The notes under the pieces were generated by a model. It was given only the letters and a program-made list of their open reading frames with translations. It was not told where the DNA came from and did no database searches. The position numbers and the translations under genes are program-made. A stretch of 64,000 nt of DNA from Prauserella halophila. GTDB lineage: Bacteria > Actinomycetota > Actinomycetes > Mycobacteriales > Pseudonocardiaceae. How positions within the stretch are numbered: the stretch's first letter is position 1; each line of letters opens with the position of its first letter. The stretch is taken from positions 120,283 through 184,282 of the forward strand of contig NZ_JAMTCQ010000012.1 in NCBI RefSeq assembly GCF_024171895.1. Reading direction: 5' to 3'. Shown in pieces: positions 44,936 through 54,272 of the stretch.

Positions 44936-45484
44936 CCCTTCGGCAAGGGCCAGCGCCGTGTGGTTCCCGGGAACCGTGTGATTCATGGGTGTGGCGTGAT
45001 TCGCGGGTGCCGTGTGTCCTGTTGGTGCCGGTCGCCTCGTTGGTCCGCGGGGGTTTGACGGTTCGGCGCCGGGTGGGAGCCGGCTGTGGTCACCGGGGTG
45101 CTCGTCTGCGCCGGGTCGTCCCGGTCGCTGTCTCTGCCGTCGTCGGGCTGCAAAGGTGCTCGTCGATGTCACTGGTCCCCCTCGGTCGGAGTGGTGGTGT
45201 CGCTTCCGTCGTCGTCGGCCGGTAGGTCCTCGACCTGCTTCGCCGCGCGACGCCCGGTTGTGTCGGTGGGTCGTTGTATACGTAGTCCTTGTCCGCGTGG
45301 TCGGTCGGGCCAACGAGCTGGTTCGTGCCCGCAGGCCGGCTTCGAGGTTTCGTTGAGGTTTCGCAGCATTCAACCGGACGCGCCCGGATCGGTCCTATAG
45401 CCCATTCGGGTATATCGAACACGGGTTTGACATGAACCGACCCGATGCATAACGTCGACGACAACTGCGAACGAAAGGGGGATC
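44936..45484. other. 549-bp gap after aftA with degenerate 18-bp repeats
   Basis: Four degenerate 18-bp units, starting with CCGTGTG or TGGCGTG, run from 44956 to 45027. The first contains the palindrome GGTTCCCGGGAACC (44962-44975), a possible terminator for aftA. The remaining 450 bases contain no supported gene. GC is lower than in the flanks, and weak open frames here are Arg/Ser-rich shadows. Confidence 0.55.
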
Positions 45485-46822
45485 ATGAATCTCGATGGTG
45501 TCGTCCGTGCACGAAGACGGATCGCGCAGGTTCAGGCCGAGTACGTACGTGAGCTCGCTGCTGTTGCCACCGGTGATTCGAGCATCGGCGAGGACGAGCA
45601 TGTCGCGGCCGAGTTGGCCGTGGCGTTGGCTGAGTCCGAGCGGGTCGTGCGCCGGGAGCTCGCGTGGGCGAAGCAACTCACCACACGGTTGCCACATGCG
45701 CTGCGGTCGTTGTCCGATGGGGACATCGATTTGCTGAAGGCCGCAAAGCTTGCCGACCAGACCGCGGTGTTGTCCGATGAGCCGGCCGCCAGGGTTGACG
45801 AGTTGGTCGCAGACAAACTCGTCGGGCGCGACGCCGGTTCGATCCGGCGCATCGCGTATCGGGCCGTGCACAAGGTCGACCCGGATGGTGCCGCAATACG
45901 TAGGGCACAACGACGCGAAGGTCGGAAGGTCGAGATCGTCCACCACGAAGACGCGATGGCTACGGTTTCTGCCGAACTGACGGCGGAGGTGGCGTCGGCG
46001 ACATATGCATGTCTCGACCGGATGGCCAGATCCGAGCGCAACCGCGGCGATACGCGGACCATGGATCAGCTGAGGGCCGACAAACTCGCCGAATGTGTCG
46101 TCGGGGGCTCAGGTAGCCGTTCCGGTGCCCGTGCTGGCAAAGCAGAGATCTATGTCCATGTCGATCTGCCGACCTTGACGGGACTCGCGGACAACCCGGC
46201 ACATCTCGCCGGACATGGGCCGATACCTGCGGCCGTGGCTCGTCAGATCTCCCAGGATCCCACATCGACGTGGCGGAGGATCGTGACCGATCCGCTGAGT
46301 GGGGCGCCGCTCGAGGTCGGACGGAAGCGGTATCGGCCGACCAAATCGGTGGCGGACTACGTGAAGGTACGTGATCGAGAGTGCCGTTTCCCCGGTTGTC
46401 ATCGGCCTGCCGGGTACGTCGACCTCGACCACGTGACGCCACACGGTTGTGACGGGCCGACATGTGCGGCGAACCTCATCGGCCTGTGCCGGCACCACCA
46501 CGTCGTCAAGCACGCGGTGGGGTGGCTGTTCGAACTCGAGCCCGACGGCACTCTCCACATCACGACGCCGCGCGGGATGAGGCACACCAGCCGTCCTCCC
46601 GTCGAGGTGTGCGACGGCGCCGGCGGTGGTGATGAGGGTGAACGTCGTGATGTGTCGGTCGACAGCGGCAACAGCTCGAGCACTGGCTCCGCCGGGGGCC
46701 GCCGGACCCGGAAGCGCAGACGGCGCGCGAACCGGTGCAGTTCCCGACGCGATGCTAGCGCTGCGACCGGGTCATCCGGAGATGACGCATCGGCGCGGGA
46801 TAGTCGAGCCGGAACACGCTGA
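45485..46822 (+). CDS. DUF222 / HNH endonuclease, 13E12 repeat family
   Basis: This 445-residue protein has an N-terminal DUF222 domain (about residues 1-300, ELAVALAESERVVRRELAWA region) and an HNH nuclease motif near the C-terminus: RECRFPGCHRPAGYVDLDHV, with CRHHHVVKH completing the finger. This is the architecture of the mycobacterial 13E12 repeat proteins, multicopy genes that also serve as phiRv1 integration sites. Nuclease activity is inferred. The tail is Ser/Arg/Gly-rich. The ATG at 45485 has AAAGGGGG 3 bases upstream. Its last 68 bases overlap the 3' end of emb on the other strand. Codon use is less GC-biased than the neighbours, consistent with mobility. Confidence 0.88.
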   Translation: MNLDGVVRARRRIAQVQAEYVRELAAVATGDSSIGEDEHVAAELAVALAESERVVRRELAWAKQLTTRLPHALRSLSDGDIDLLKAAKLADQTAVLSDEPAARVDELVADKLVGRDAGSIRRIAYRAVHKVDPDGAAIRRAQRREGRKVEIVHHEDAMATVSAELTAEVASATYACLDRMARSERNRGDTRTMDQLRADKLAECVVGGSGSRSGARAGKAEIYVHVDLPTLTGLADNPAHLAGHGPIPAAVARQISQDPTSTWRRIVTDPLSGAPLEVGRKRYRPTKSVADYVKVRDRECRFPGCHRPAGYVDLDHVTPHGCDGPTCAANLIGLCRHHHVVKHAVGWLFELEPDGTLHITTPRGMRHTSRPPVEVCDGAGGGDEGERRDVSVDSGNSSSTGSAGGRRTRKRRRRANRCSSRRDASAATGSSGDDASARDSRAGTR

Positions 46823-49574
46823 TCGGCTCGGAAAGTTTGTCGCCGCGGAGGTACGTCGGAACCGGTTTCTGCGTCGACAGCTGCATCAGCGGTGCATAGG
46901 GTCCGCCCTGGCTCTTCATATAGGACACGCCGCCGATGTCGCGAATCGATGGTCCGGACGCGAAGCGGTAGCGGACGGGTTCGACAGTGCCGTCGGCTAC
47001 GGACGGCGGGCGACGACACGGCATCGTGAACGCGCTCACCCAGTCGAGTACGACGGATTCCGAAGTGGGTACGAGCTCTGTCGAAGGAACGGTTTTCGGT
47101 AACCGGGGTGTTCCTACGGCGACCATTCCGTCGCCGGAACGTTCGTCGACCAGTTTCAGTCTCAGCATGGTGGCGGCGTCCGGATCGAATCTCCGCTCCG
47201 TCCAGCTCGGAGTGAGTGGAACCGAGCTGGAGGTCAGGACTCGACCGGTTTCATCGGCGAACTCGACCGTTGCGGATACGGCACCGGCCCCGCGGGCAGG
47301 CACCACCACCGGAGGTGCGGTGGGAGAGTCGCTCCCCTCGGGTAGGTGGTACCAGGACGTCGTCACCGCCCCGGAACGGCCGTTGCTGTGCCATACGGGT
47401 GCCTCCGTGCTTCCGTACGGCTCGAGCAGGCCGCGTCGTGGAAACGCACCGTTCTTCACAAATCCATCCACAGTGGCCGGTGCAGAGGCGCGGAGCATCC
47501 CTGCTCCGACGTCCGGTTCGACCTGTATCCACTCTTCGATTCCGCACGGTTCGCCGGACAGTGCGGCGAGATTCGCGGCTCCGGTCGTGTAAGTCCCTGC
47601 GCGCGGCACCATCGCGTACGCCATCGTGCCGACCTCGACCACAACCACTCCGAACGCGACGACAGGTACGAGCCACGCCGGGGTCCGGAGCCAGCGCCAG
47701 ACTCCGACGAGTCCGGCCATCGACACGGCGATGCCAGCCAACAAGGCGACGTCGGCTACGCGGATACCGGCGACCGCCGGCGGCACCTCCGACCACTTCA
47801 CGTTCAGCCCGCCGAGAAACCACCACCGCAACGGAGCCCCGATGCCGACCCACACGGCGACCGTCAATGCAGCGCACGTCAGCGACAACTGCCATCTGCG
47901 TAGCAACGCGCCGTGCGCGATCGCGTGGACCGTCACGGCGGTCAGCAGCGTTGCTACACCGGCGAGGACACCGAAATGATGGGTGTACTTCGTCGGCGTC
48001 AGCGCGAGCGCGGCGAAGTACAGCACCGATGCGACCAGGAGGCGGCGGGTCGGTGTCCACGCGACCTTCGGCGTTCGCCGCAGCATGACCAGCACGACCA
48101 GAACGGCCATGCTGAACCACAACAGCATTACAGGAAGCCGTCGGTTCAGTCCGCCCTGTATCGGGTCGAATAGCCACTCGTAGCGTTGGCCTTCACCGGT
48201 TATGCCGTCGTTCGGGCCGATCTCGGTGCGCACCTCGACGGCGTGCAGTACGGCGTCGAACGATTGTCCGTGGAACATCAGCAGCAACACCGACGCGCCC
48301 GCGCCCAACAACACGGGGACCGTTCGCAGTCCGTGTGTTCGGAACGTCGGCCATGCCGCCGGCAGCGCCACGAGCAGTTGCAGGAGGACTGCGATGCCGG
48401 TCGGGGTGAGGGCCGTGGTCGCGCCTGCGATGACGACGGCGCAGGCCAGGAGCGACAGCCGGCGCGTCGCGATGCCCCGTTCGACCACGGCCAGCGTGGC
48501 CAGCGAGCCGAGCATCACCCACGGTTCGGGTCGGAGGCCGATGCCGAACTGCACGGTCCAGAGCAGGAACACGCTCATGGCAGCCCAGCGCGCCGCTGTC
48601 AGCCTCCCCTTGGCGAACCGTGGCAGCAGGACGCGGTCGATCAGCAGCCACGACACGAGACATATCAACAGAGACGGCAAGCGCAGCCACAGCGTTGTCG
48701 TGCTGACCTCCACCCATGGCCGGTACAGCTCGTAGAACCAGCTGAACGGAGCCTCTGGAGCGTTGAGCCAGCGCATGTAGTTGCCTACGAAGCCGGTGTC
48801 CGTCGACGACAGGATCATCGTGATGATGTAGCCGTCGTCCACCGTGGAAGCGCCGATCACGGTCCACAGGACGAGCATGCCCGTGACGATGCCGTCCCGT
48901 GGCCGAGGGCGGGCCCAGCCTCGTGGCAGTAGTCTCGGGCGACGTGGCTCGCCGATCCGGAGTGCGAGCAACATCCCGACGAGGCATGCGACGGCGGTGA
49001 CGCCGGCGGCGATCTTCACAGCGCTCTGGTCCGAGGCGTACCGCATGTCCGGGGTGACACTCACCCGCAGGTCGGGCGCATTCGACGCATCGGTGAACAG
49101 GCCGTTGACGGAAGGTCGTCCTGTTGTACGTCCTTCCTCGCGACCGTCGATGTACACCGCGGTTCCGGATGTTGTCGCGACGATCTGCCATCGGCAGCTG
49201 CCCGTCGTCGGTGCGGATGCCAGCTGTGTCTCGCCGAGCGTGGCCGTGACCCGTCCGTTCGAAATCCGCACCGAAAGGCCGTCCGGAGGGGGCTGGACGC
49301 CGCCGGGGCCGACCGTCGACACGAGCGTGCCGCCGTCGAGCGAGGCGACGTCGGCGCAGGAGAACGTGACGTCCATTCGCTGGGGCGAGTACGGCAGCAG
49401 GGGAAGGGTCGTGTCCTCGGGCGCCGTGGAGGGCCATTCGTATGTCGTCGTGGTCTGGTCCACGGGTGCCAGGACGAACACCACTGCGGCAAGTGCGGCC
49501 AGCAACCCCAGAACGGTCGCCGAGAGGTGGCGTGCCGTGTCGGATCGGCTGGGTGCGGTCGCGGATGCGGTCAC
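46755..49574 (-). CDS. emb: Emb-family arabinosyltransferase
   Basis: Emb proteins polymerise arabinan using decaprenyl-phospho-arabinose and are the ethambutol targets. This 939-residue GT-C (GT53) protein begins with a helix and an N-terminal extracellular carbohydrate-binding-like domain (about residues 30-190). About 13 helices follow, with the catalytic loop ASTVDDGYIITMILSSTD, then NAPEAPFSWFYELYRPW. A second exported domain at the C-terminus ends with IRDIGGVSYMKSQGGPYAP. Only one Emb is in the window, whereas mycobacteria have three. The GTG at 49574 follows TACAGT (minus strand, 49586-49581) by 6 bases, fitting a leaderless transcript. Which paralogue (A, B or C) it represents cannot be decided by eye. 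Confidence 0.92.
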   Translation of the reverse strand: MTASATAPSRSDTARHLSATVLGLLAALAAVVFVLAPVDQTTTTYEWPSTAPEDTTLPLLPYSPQRMDVTFSCADVASLDGGTLVSTVGPGGVQPPPDGLSVRISNGRVTATLGETQLASAPTTGSCRWQIVATTSGTAVYIDGREEGRTTGRPSVNGLFTDASNAPDLRVSVTPDMRYASDQSAVKIAAGVTAVACLVGMLLALRIGEPRRPRLLPRGWARPRPRDGIVTGMLVLWTVIGASTVDDGYIITMILSSTDTGFVGNYMRWLNAPEAPFSWFYELYRPWVEVSTTTLWLRLPSLLICLVSWLLIDRVLLPRFAKGRLTAARWAAMSVFLLWTVQFGIGLRPEPWVMLGSLATLAVVERGIATRRLSLLACAVVIAGATTALTPTGIAVLLQLLVALPAAWPTFRTHGLRTVPVLLGAGASVLLLMFHGQSFDAVLHAVEVRTEIGPNDGITGEGQRYEWLFDPIQGGLNRRLPVMLLWFSMAVLVVLVMLRRTPKVAWTPTRRLLVASVLYFAALALTPTKYTHHFGVLAGVATLLTAVTVHAIAHGALLRRWQLSLTCAALTVAVWVGIGAPLRWWFLGGLNVKWSEVPPAVAGIRVADVALLAGIAVSMAGLVGVWRWLRTPAWLVPVVAFGVVVVEVGTMAYAMVPRAGTYTTGAANLAALSGEPCGIEEWIQVEPDVGAGMLRASAPATVDGFVKNGAFPRRGLLEPYGSTEAPVWHSNGRSGAVTTSWYHLPEGSDSPTAPPVVVPARGAGAVSATVEFADETGRVLTSSSVPLTPSWTERRFDPDAATMLRLKLVDERSGDGMVAVGTPRLPKTVPSTELVPTSESVVLDWVSAFTMPCRRPPSVADGTVEPVRYRFASGPSIRDIGGVSYMKSQGGPYAPLMQLSTQKPVPTYLRGDKLSEPISVFRLDYPAPMRHLRMTRSQR

Positions 49575-49665
49575 ATCAGCACTGTAAAGAGTCGTGTCAC
49601 TCCGTGGAGTAATGACCACACCTGCAAACATAGGAGGTGATTACGCCGAACAGTGGAAGTAAGTC

Positions 49666-51195
49666 ATGGCAGGTCGTCAGCGAACAGCGGTGGTCGTCGG
49701 TCTGTCCGCGGTCGGTGGGCTGCTGGCATTTCTGCTTGTCAGAACGAGCCTGACCGACGACGCCTACATCACGCTCACCTATGCCAGGAACCTCGCGGAG
49801 CACGGTGAATGGGGAATCATTCCGGGCGCCGCGAGCAACTCGGCCACGTCGCCGTTGAACGTGCTCCTGTTGGCACTCGGCGCCGTGGTCACGAGATGGT
49901 TCGGGGACGCGCAGCCGATCGTGGCGCTCGGATTCGTCACGGTGGGTGCGACGGCGGCGCTCGGCTGGGCGTGGACGCGAATGTCGGTCCGGCTGCGATT
50001 TCCCGCCCCGGTGGCGCTCCTGGGCGTGGCCGTGGTCGTGGTGAACCCGTTCGTGCTGTCGGCGATCGGTCTCGAGGTCTTGCTGATCCCGGCCGTGGTG
50101 GCCGGCCTCGTCGCGGCCACGGTCGAGCGGCGTCCGGTGTGGTTCGGCGTCGTTGCGGGACTGGCGGTGCTCGTGCGCCTCGACCTGGTCGTATTCGTTG
50201 TCACCATGTTCGCGGTCGCCATGGTTCGCGCGTTCGGGCGCCGTTGGTGGCAGGCGCTTGCCGCGATGATCGTGGTCGCGTTGCCCTGGTATGCGCTGAG
50301 TTGGGTGACGTTCGGTTCGGCGGTACCGGACACGTTGGTGGTCAAGCAGTCGCAGGACGGTCTGTTCGGCCCGTGGAGCTATGCCACCGGCATCGGCATG
50401 TACCTCGAAGGGGTGGGCGTGCCGGTTCTGCTGGCGCTCGTGCCGGCGGCGTTGGGTGTGATCGCGCTGCTCGCCGCCGTGATCGTCCGGTTCGTGGTCG
50501 TCGATCGCCCCGCGTTGGGTGCGGTCGCGGGCCTCGGCGCCGGCGGAGTGGCGCACTACGTTGTCTACGTCCTGCTCGGCGTCGGGCCGTACCACTGGTA
50601 TTACGTGCCGCCGTTGACGGCGTTGGCGATGTGTGCCGTCCTCGCACTGGGTTCCTGGTGGGGTCATCGCCGCGGAGGTTCCGGCGCCGGCCCCGATCGC
50701 CGGAAGCGCCCCCTTGTCGCTGTCGGACTGTTCGGAGCGATCACCGCGCTTGTCCTCGTCACCGCCTCGACCGAGGTGCAGCGCGGCGTGCCGTGGCGGT
50801 CGCCGCCGATCTTCGGCAACTGGGCGAATGCCGAAGACTACGCTCGCGTCGGCACCGAGCTCGGCCGCCGCGTGGGGGACGTCCCGGTCCGGTCGCCCGG
50901 TGAGATCGGCACCCTCGCGTACTTCTGCGAATGTCGAATCGTCGACCCGTTCTCCGACCGAGGCCGCGTCCCCGAACTACTCGAAGCGCGGTTGGCCGAG
51001 GCCGGCCCGATCGGTTCGGCGCTACTCGAGGCCAACTACCTGTGGTTCGACCGCGATCGTGAACCCCTCGACCCCGGGTATCGCCTGTTGTACAGCCCAG
51101 GGCCGGGCCCGGGGCCGGGGCACGGTCCGCACACCTGGACCGTGCGTTCGGATGCCAGGGGCATCGGTCATTTCACCCTGGTCCGCATCCGCTGA
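49666..51195 (+). CDS. GT-C-type membrane protein, AftB/ZomB-like
   Basis: This 509-residue protein has about 10-11 helices and a short exported tail. The first loop reads SLTDDAYITLTYARNLAEHG with an intact DD pair, followed by ASNSATSPLNVLLLALGA. It resembles the lipid-linked-sugar-using GT-C proteins. The ATG at 49666 has GGAAG 6 bases upstream; a stronger Shine-Dalgarno-like AGGAGGTGAT lies 24 bases upstream (49632-49641) without an appropriately spaced start. It is divergent from emb (91 bases) and followed by another GT-C gene. Donor and acceptor are unknown, probably decaprenyl-phospho-arabinose and cell-wall glycan. Confidence 0.75.
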   Translation: MAGRQRTAVVVGLSAVGGLLAFLLVRTSLTDDAYITLTYARNLAEHGEWGIIPGAASNSATSPLNVLLLALGAVVTRWFGDAQPIVALGFVTVGATAALGWAWTRMSVRLRFPAPVALLGVAVVVVNPFVLSAIGLEVLLIPAVVAGLVAATVERRPVWFGVVAGLAVLVRLDLVVFVVTMFAVAMVRAFGRRWWQALAAMIVVALPWYALSWVTFGSAVPDTLVVKQSQDGLFGPWSYATGIGMYLEGVGVPVLLALVPAALGVIALLAAVIVRFVVVDRPALGAVAGLGAGGVAHYVVYVLLGVGPYHWYYVPPLTALAMCAVLALGSWWGHRRGGSGAGPDRRKRPLVAVGLFGAITALVLVTASTEVQRGVPWRSPPIFGNWANAEDYARVGTELGRRVGDVPVRSPGEIGTLAYFCECRIVDPFSDRGRVPELLEARLAEAGPIGSALLEANYLWFDRDREPLDPGYRLLYSPGPGPGPGHGPHTWTVRSDARGIGHFTLVRIR

Positions 51196-51256
51196 CGCAG
51201 ACGTTCCGTTTTCGCGCAGACCCGGTAGCTTGTCCCTGGCCGGATGGGTAGGAGCG

Positions 51257-53491
51257 ATGACGACGACACACGAGGCGGACGCATCCATGACCGCGCAGAG
51301 TGACGGCGGCCCGACCAGCGACGACGCGGACGTCGAGGCCACCACCTCGACGGACGAGGATTCCGCGGACAAGACGGCGTCGCAGGGTGTCGAGACGTCA
51401 TCCGGCGCGTCGGGACGGCTCCGGCGTGTGCTGTCCGGGCGGGACCCCGTTGCGTGGCTGCTCGGCGCCGTCGCGGCCCTCGTCGCGGTGGTGTTCGTCG
51501 TGGTCGACCTGGTGTGGAACCAGGGCACGTTCATCGCCCCGCTCGACGACGTCTACATCCACCTTCAGTACGGCAAACAACTCGGCAGCGGTGAGCTGTT
51601 CCGCTTCAACCCCGGCGACCCGATCAGCACGGGCGCCAGCAGCATCCTGTACTCGTTCGTGTTGGCCGTCGGGTGGTTGCTCGGCTTCAGCGGCAACGGG
51701 CTGCTGGGCTATGCGGTCGCCACGGGCATCGTGTGCGCCGCATTCGCGACAGGCCTGACGTACCACCTGGGCCGACTGCTCGTGGGACGCGCGGTCGGCG
51801 TGTGGGCCGGCGTGCTCACGGCGACGTCCGGCCCGCTCATGTGGGGTGCGGCCAGTGGCATGGAGGTCGGCCTCACTGCCCTGCTCGCCGTTGCGGCGGT
51901 GTACCTGTTCGTGCGGGAACGTCCCGACGGCCGATTCCGCTGGACCCCGATCGTGGGCGTGCCCCTTGCGCTGGTGCGGCCGGAGGGCATGGTCCTGGCG
52001 ATCGCGCTGATCGGCGCGATGTTGTGGACGACGCTGGGGGGCAGGCGTGCAGGTGAACCGCGGCGTCCGCGCATGGCCCTGTGGACGCTGTTGCCGTTGG
52101 CAGCCCCGATCGGCCAGTACCTGTTCTACTGGATCGCCACCGGCACGTTCTCGGCCAACGGCGTGCAGTCGAAGTCGTTGATGTCGGACCGGCCCACGTT
52201 CTACATCGGCGACTTCGTCCAGCGAGCCTCGGAGAACCTGCGCGGTGCCGTCGGCTTCTTCAACGGTATGTCCGGCCAGAACTACGCGTTCCCCGGCATG
52301 CTCGTGGTGTTCGTGCTCGGGTTGGCGTATCTGCTGGTCAAGCATCGCCGGTGGCGACCGCTGGCGGTTGCGCTGGCCGTGGCGTTCGCCGGCATCGTGC
52401 TGTCGGTGTCGACCCTGTCGACGGCGCTGATCCACGAACTGCGGTATTTCCAGCCGTTCCTGCCGCTGTACATCGTGGTGACCGTGATCGGCCTGTACGC
52501 CGTGTCGCGGTTGGTGGCGCGTGGCCGGTTCCGTCAGGCGGCGTTGCACCTGCTGCCGGCTGTCGCGTTGCTGTTCTCGCTGATGGCGTTGCCGCAGTGG
52601 GCGTGGCGGTTCGGCTGGGAGGCGGCGACGATCCGCGACACGAACATCTCGGTCGCGGCCTGGCTGCGGGGCAATCTGCCACCCGACGCGGTTGTCGGCG
52701 TCAAAGACGTCGGTGCGGTCGCGTACTACAGCGATCGCAAGGTCGTGGACACGATCGGCCTGACCACCAACGGCTTCGCCGAGGCCAGTAACCACGGCCC
52801 GGGCGCGCTGTACGAGAAGCTGCGTGCGATGCCCGAAGGCGAGCGGCCGGACTACTTCGCCGTGTACGAGCAGTGGCCGGGTGCGGCGATGCACTCGTTC
52901 GTCGACACGGGTGTGTTCGATCCGGATCCGGAGATGATGTTCGAGCTGAACGTGCCACGTGACAGCACGGGCTGGAGCATCGTCCCGTTCGACGAATTGG
53001 CGGTGCGCAAAGCCGACTGGAGCCTCGCCGGCACGGGCGACGTGGCGCCGGTGCCCGGGGACGTGCGCGACCACGTCGACATCGGATCGCTCGACTCCGA
53101 GTCGGCGCACGACTACGCGCCGCAGATGGAACAGCCCGGAGTGCAGCCCTACACGGACCTGCGGAAACAGGATGACGTCATCGACAGCAGCCGCTACATC
53201 CTGGGTGGTGAAACGTTCCGCATCGAGAATCTGAAGCCCGGCGAGGACGCGAAACTGACCAGCCGGGTGATGGTCAACGGCATCGAACAGTTCGTGCGTG
53301 TGCGCGTGGACGGGCGTGCTGTCGGCGTATGGGACCTCGGGCCGAACCGTGACGCCTGGCGCACGCGGTCGTTCGACATTCCCGGCAAGTTCGTGACGTC
53401 GTCGGACGCCGAGATCACCCTGGAACCGGTGCGGCCGCTGCTGAGCCCGTACCCGGAGTACACCAGCTACGGCTACTGGGTGACCCAGTAG
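51257..53491 (+). CDS. GT-C-type membrane protein with large exported domain
   Basis: This 744-residue protein has an acidic 50-residue cytoplasmic N-terminus, then about 10-11 helices. The first loop reads PLDDVYIHLQYGKQLGSGEL, then FNPGDPISTGASSILYS (intact DD). After the last helix (about residue 450) a 290-residue exported region begins NLPPDAVVGVKDVGAVAYYS and ends in a probable beta-sandwich (RVDGRAVGVWDLGPNRDAW). The architecture is that of cell-wall arabinosyl- or mannosyltransferases with a C-terminal carbohydrate-binding domain. The ATG at 51257 has GTAGGAG directly upstream. It is probably in an operon with the preceding GT-C gene, 61 bases away. Confidence 0.75.
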   Translation: MTTTHEADASMTAQSDGGPTSDDADVEATTSTDEDSADKTASQGVETSSGASGRLRRVLSGRDPVAWLLGAVAALVAVVFVVVDLVWNQGTFIAPLDDVYIHLQYGKQLGSGELFRFNPGDPISTGASSILYSFVLAVGWLLGFSGNGLLGYAVATGIVCAAFATGLTYHLGRLLVGRAVGVWAGVLTATSGPLMWGAASGMEVGLTALLAVAAVYLFVRERPDGRFRWTPIVGVPLALVRPEGMVLAIALIGAMLWTTLGGRRAGEPRRPRMALWTLLPLAAPIGQYLFYWIATGTFSANGVQSKSLMSDRPTFYIGDFVQRASENLRGAVGFFNGMSGQNYAFPGMLVVFVLGLAYLLVKHRRWRPLAVALAVAFAGIVLSVSTLSTALIHELRYFQPFLPLYIVVTVIGLYAVSRLVARGRFRQAALHLLPAVALLFSLMALPQWAWRFGWEAATIRDTNISVAAWLRGNLPPDAVVGVKDVGAVAYYSDRKVVDTIGLTTNGFAEASNHGPGALYEKLRAMPEGERPDYFAVYEQWPGAAMHSFVDTGVFDPDPEMMFELNVPRDSTGWSIVPFDELAVRKADWSLAGTGDVAPVPGDVRDHVDIGSLDSESAHDYAPQMEQPGVQPYTDLRKQDDVIDSSRYILGGETFRIENLKPGEDAKLTSRVMVNGIEQFVRVRVDGRAVGVWDLGPNRDAWRTRSFDIPGKFVTSSDAEITLEPVRPLLSPYPEYTSYGYWVTQ

Positions 53492-53493
53492 CA

Positions 53494-53527
53494 GCCCCGC
53501 CAGATCGGCGGCCCCGTCAGATCGGCA
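53494..53527. repeat. Two-copy 17-bp direct repeat in a convergent gap
   Basis: GCCCCGCCAGATCGGCG (53494-53510) and GCCCCGTCAGATCGGCA (53511-53527) are adjacent. The second copy includes the dprE2 stop codon, so the 3' end of dprE2 seems to have been duplicated. Confidence 0.75.
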
Positions 53528-54272
53528 GTTTACGGAAGACCGGGCGCGGGACGTGCCGCAGCACCGACATCACCCAGCGGAACGTGCCGGGTGCCCACAC
53601 GAGGTCCTTGCCGCGCCGCGCGGCGTCGACGGCGATGTCGGCCACCGACTCGGCCGTCTGCTCCAGGGGGGCCTTGTCCATGCCCTCGGTCATCTTCGTC
53701 CGCACCTGGCCGGGGCGCACGACCGTCACCCGCACGCCGTAGGGTGCGAGCGCCTCGCCGAGGCCCAGGTAGAAGCCGTCGAAACCGGCCTTCGTGGAGC
53801 CGTAGACGAAGTTCGACCGGCGCACCCGCTCGCCCGCGACCGACGACAGGGCGATCACCGAGCCGTGCCCCTGCTGCTTGAGCCGTTCGGCCAGCGCCAC
53901 ACCCATCGACACGGGCGCGGTGTAGTTGACGGTCGCCATCTCGACGGCCTGCGCGTGGTCCTGCCATGCCTCCTCGGCGTCGCCGAGCAGGCCGAACGCG
54001 ACGACCGTCACATCGATGTCGCCACCCGAGAACGCCTTGTCGACCACCAGCGGGTGCGAATCGGTGTCGGCGGCGTCGAAGTCGACGGTCTCCACCTCGG
54101 CACCTGCGGTGCGCAGGCGCTGCGCGGCCTCGTCGAGGCGCGGCGACTGCCGGGCCGCCAGCACGATCCGCAGCGGGCGCTGGGCGAGGTACTTCTCGGC
54201 GATCGCCAGCGCGATGTCCGAGGTGCCGCCGAGCAGCAGCAGCGACTGGGGGTTGCCCACCGCGTCGATCAC
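53517..54272 (-). CDS. dprE2: Decaprenyl-phospho-2-keto-erythro-pentofuranose reductase
   Basis: DprE2 reduces the 2-keto intermediate made by DprE1 to decaprenyl-phospho-arabinose using NADH. This 251-residue short-chain dehydrogenase has the cofactor loop [27 protein letters not shown] for the adenine, the catalytic serine in [10 protein letters not shown] and [10 protein letters not shown] (YxxxK). The length matches the mycobacterial protein (254). The GTG at 54272 overlaps the dprE1 stop by four bases, so the two are translationally coupled, as in other actinobacteria. Confidence 0.95.
   Translation of the reverse strand: MIDAVGNPQSLLLLGGTSDIALAIAEKYLAQRPLRIVLAARQSPRLDEAAQRLRTAGAEVETVDFDAADTDSHPLVVDKAFSGGDIDVTVVAFGLLGDAEEAWQDHAQAVEMATVNYTAPVSMGVALAERLKQQGHGSVIALSSVAGERVRRSNFVYGSTKAGFDGFYLGLGEALAPYGVRVTVVRPGQVRTKMTEGMDKAPLEQTAESVADIAVDAARRGKDLVWAPGTFRWVMSVLRHVPRPVFRKLPI

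Noticed and set aside
45090-45464. 124-codon minus-strand frame after aftA
   Set aside because: It is Thr/Arg/Pro-rich without start signals or recognisable domain, in a gap of degenerate repeats.
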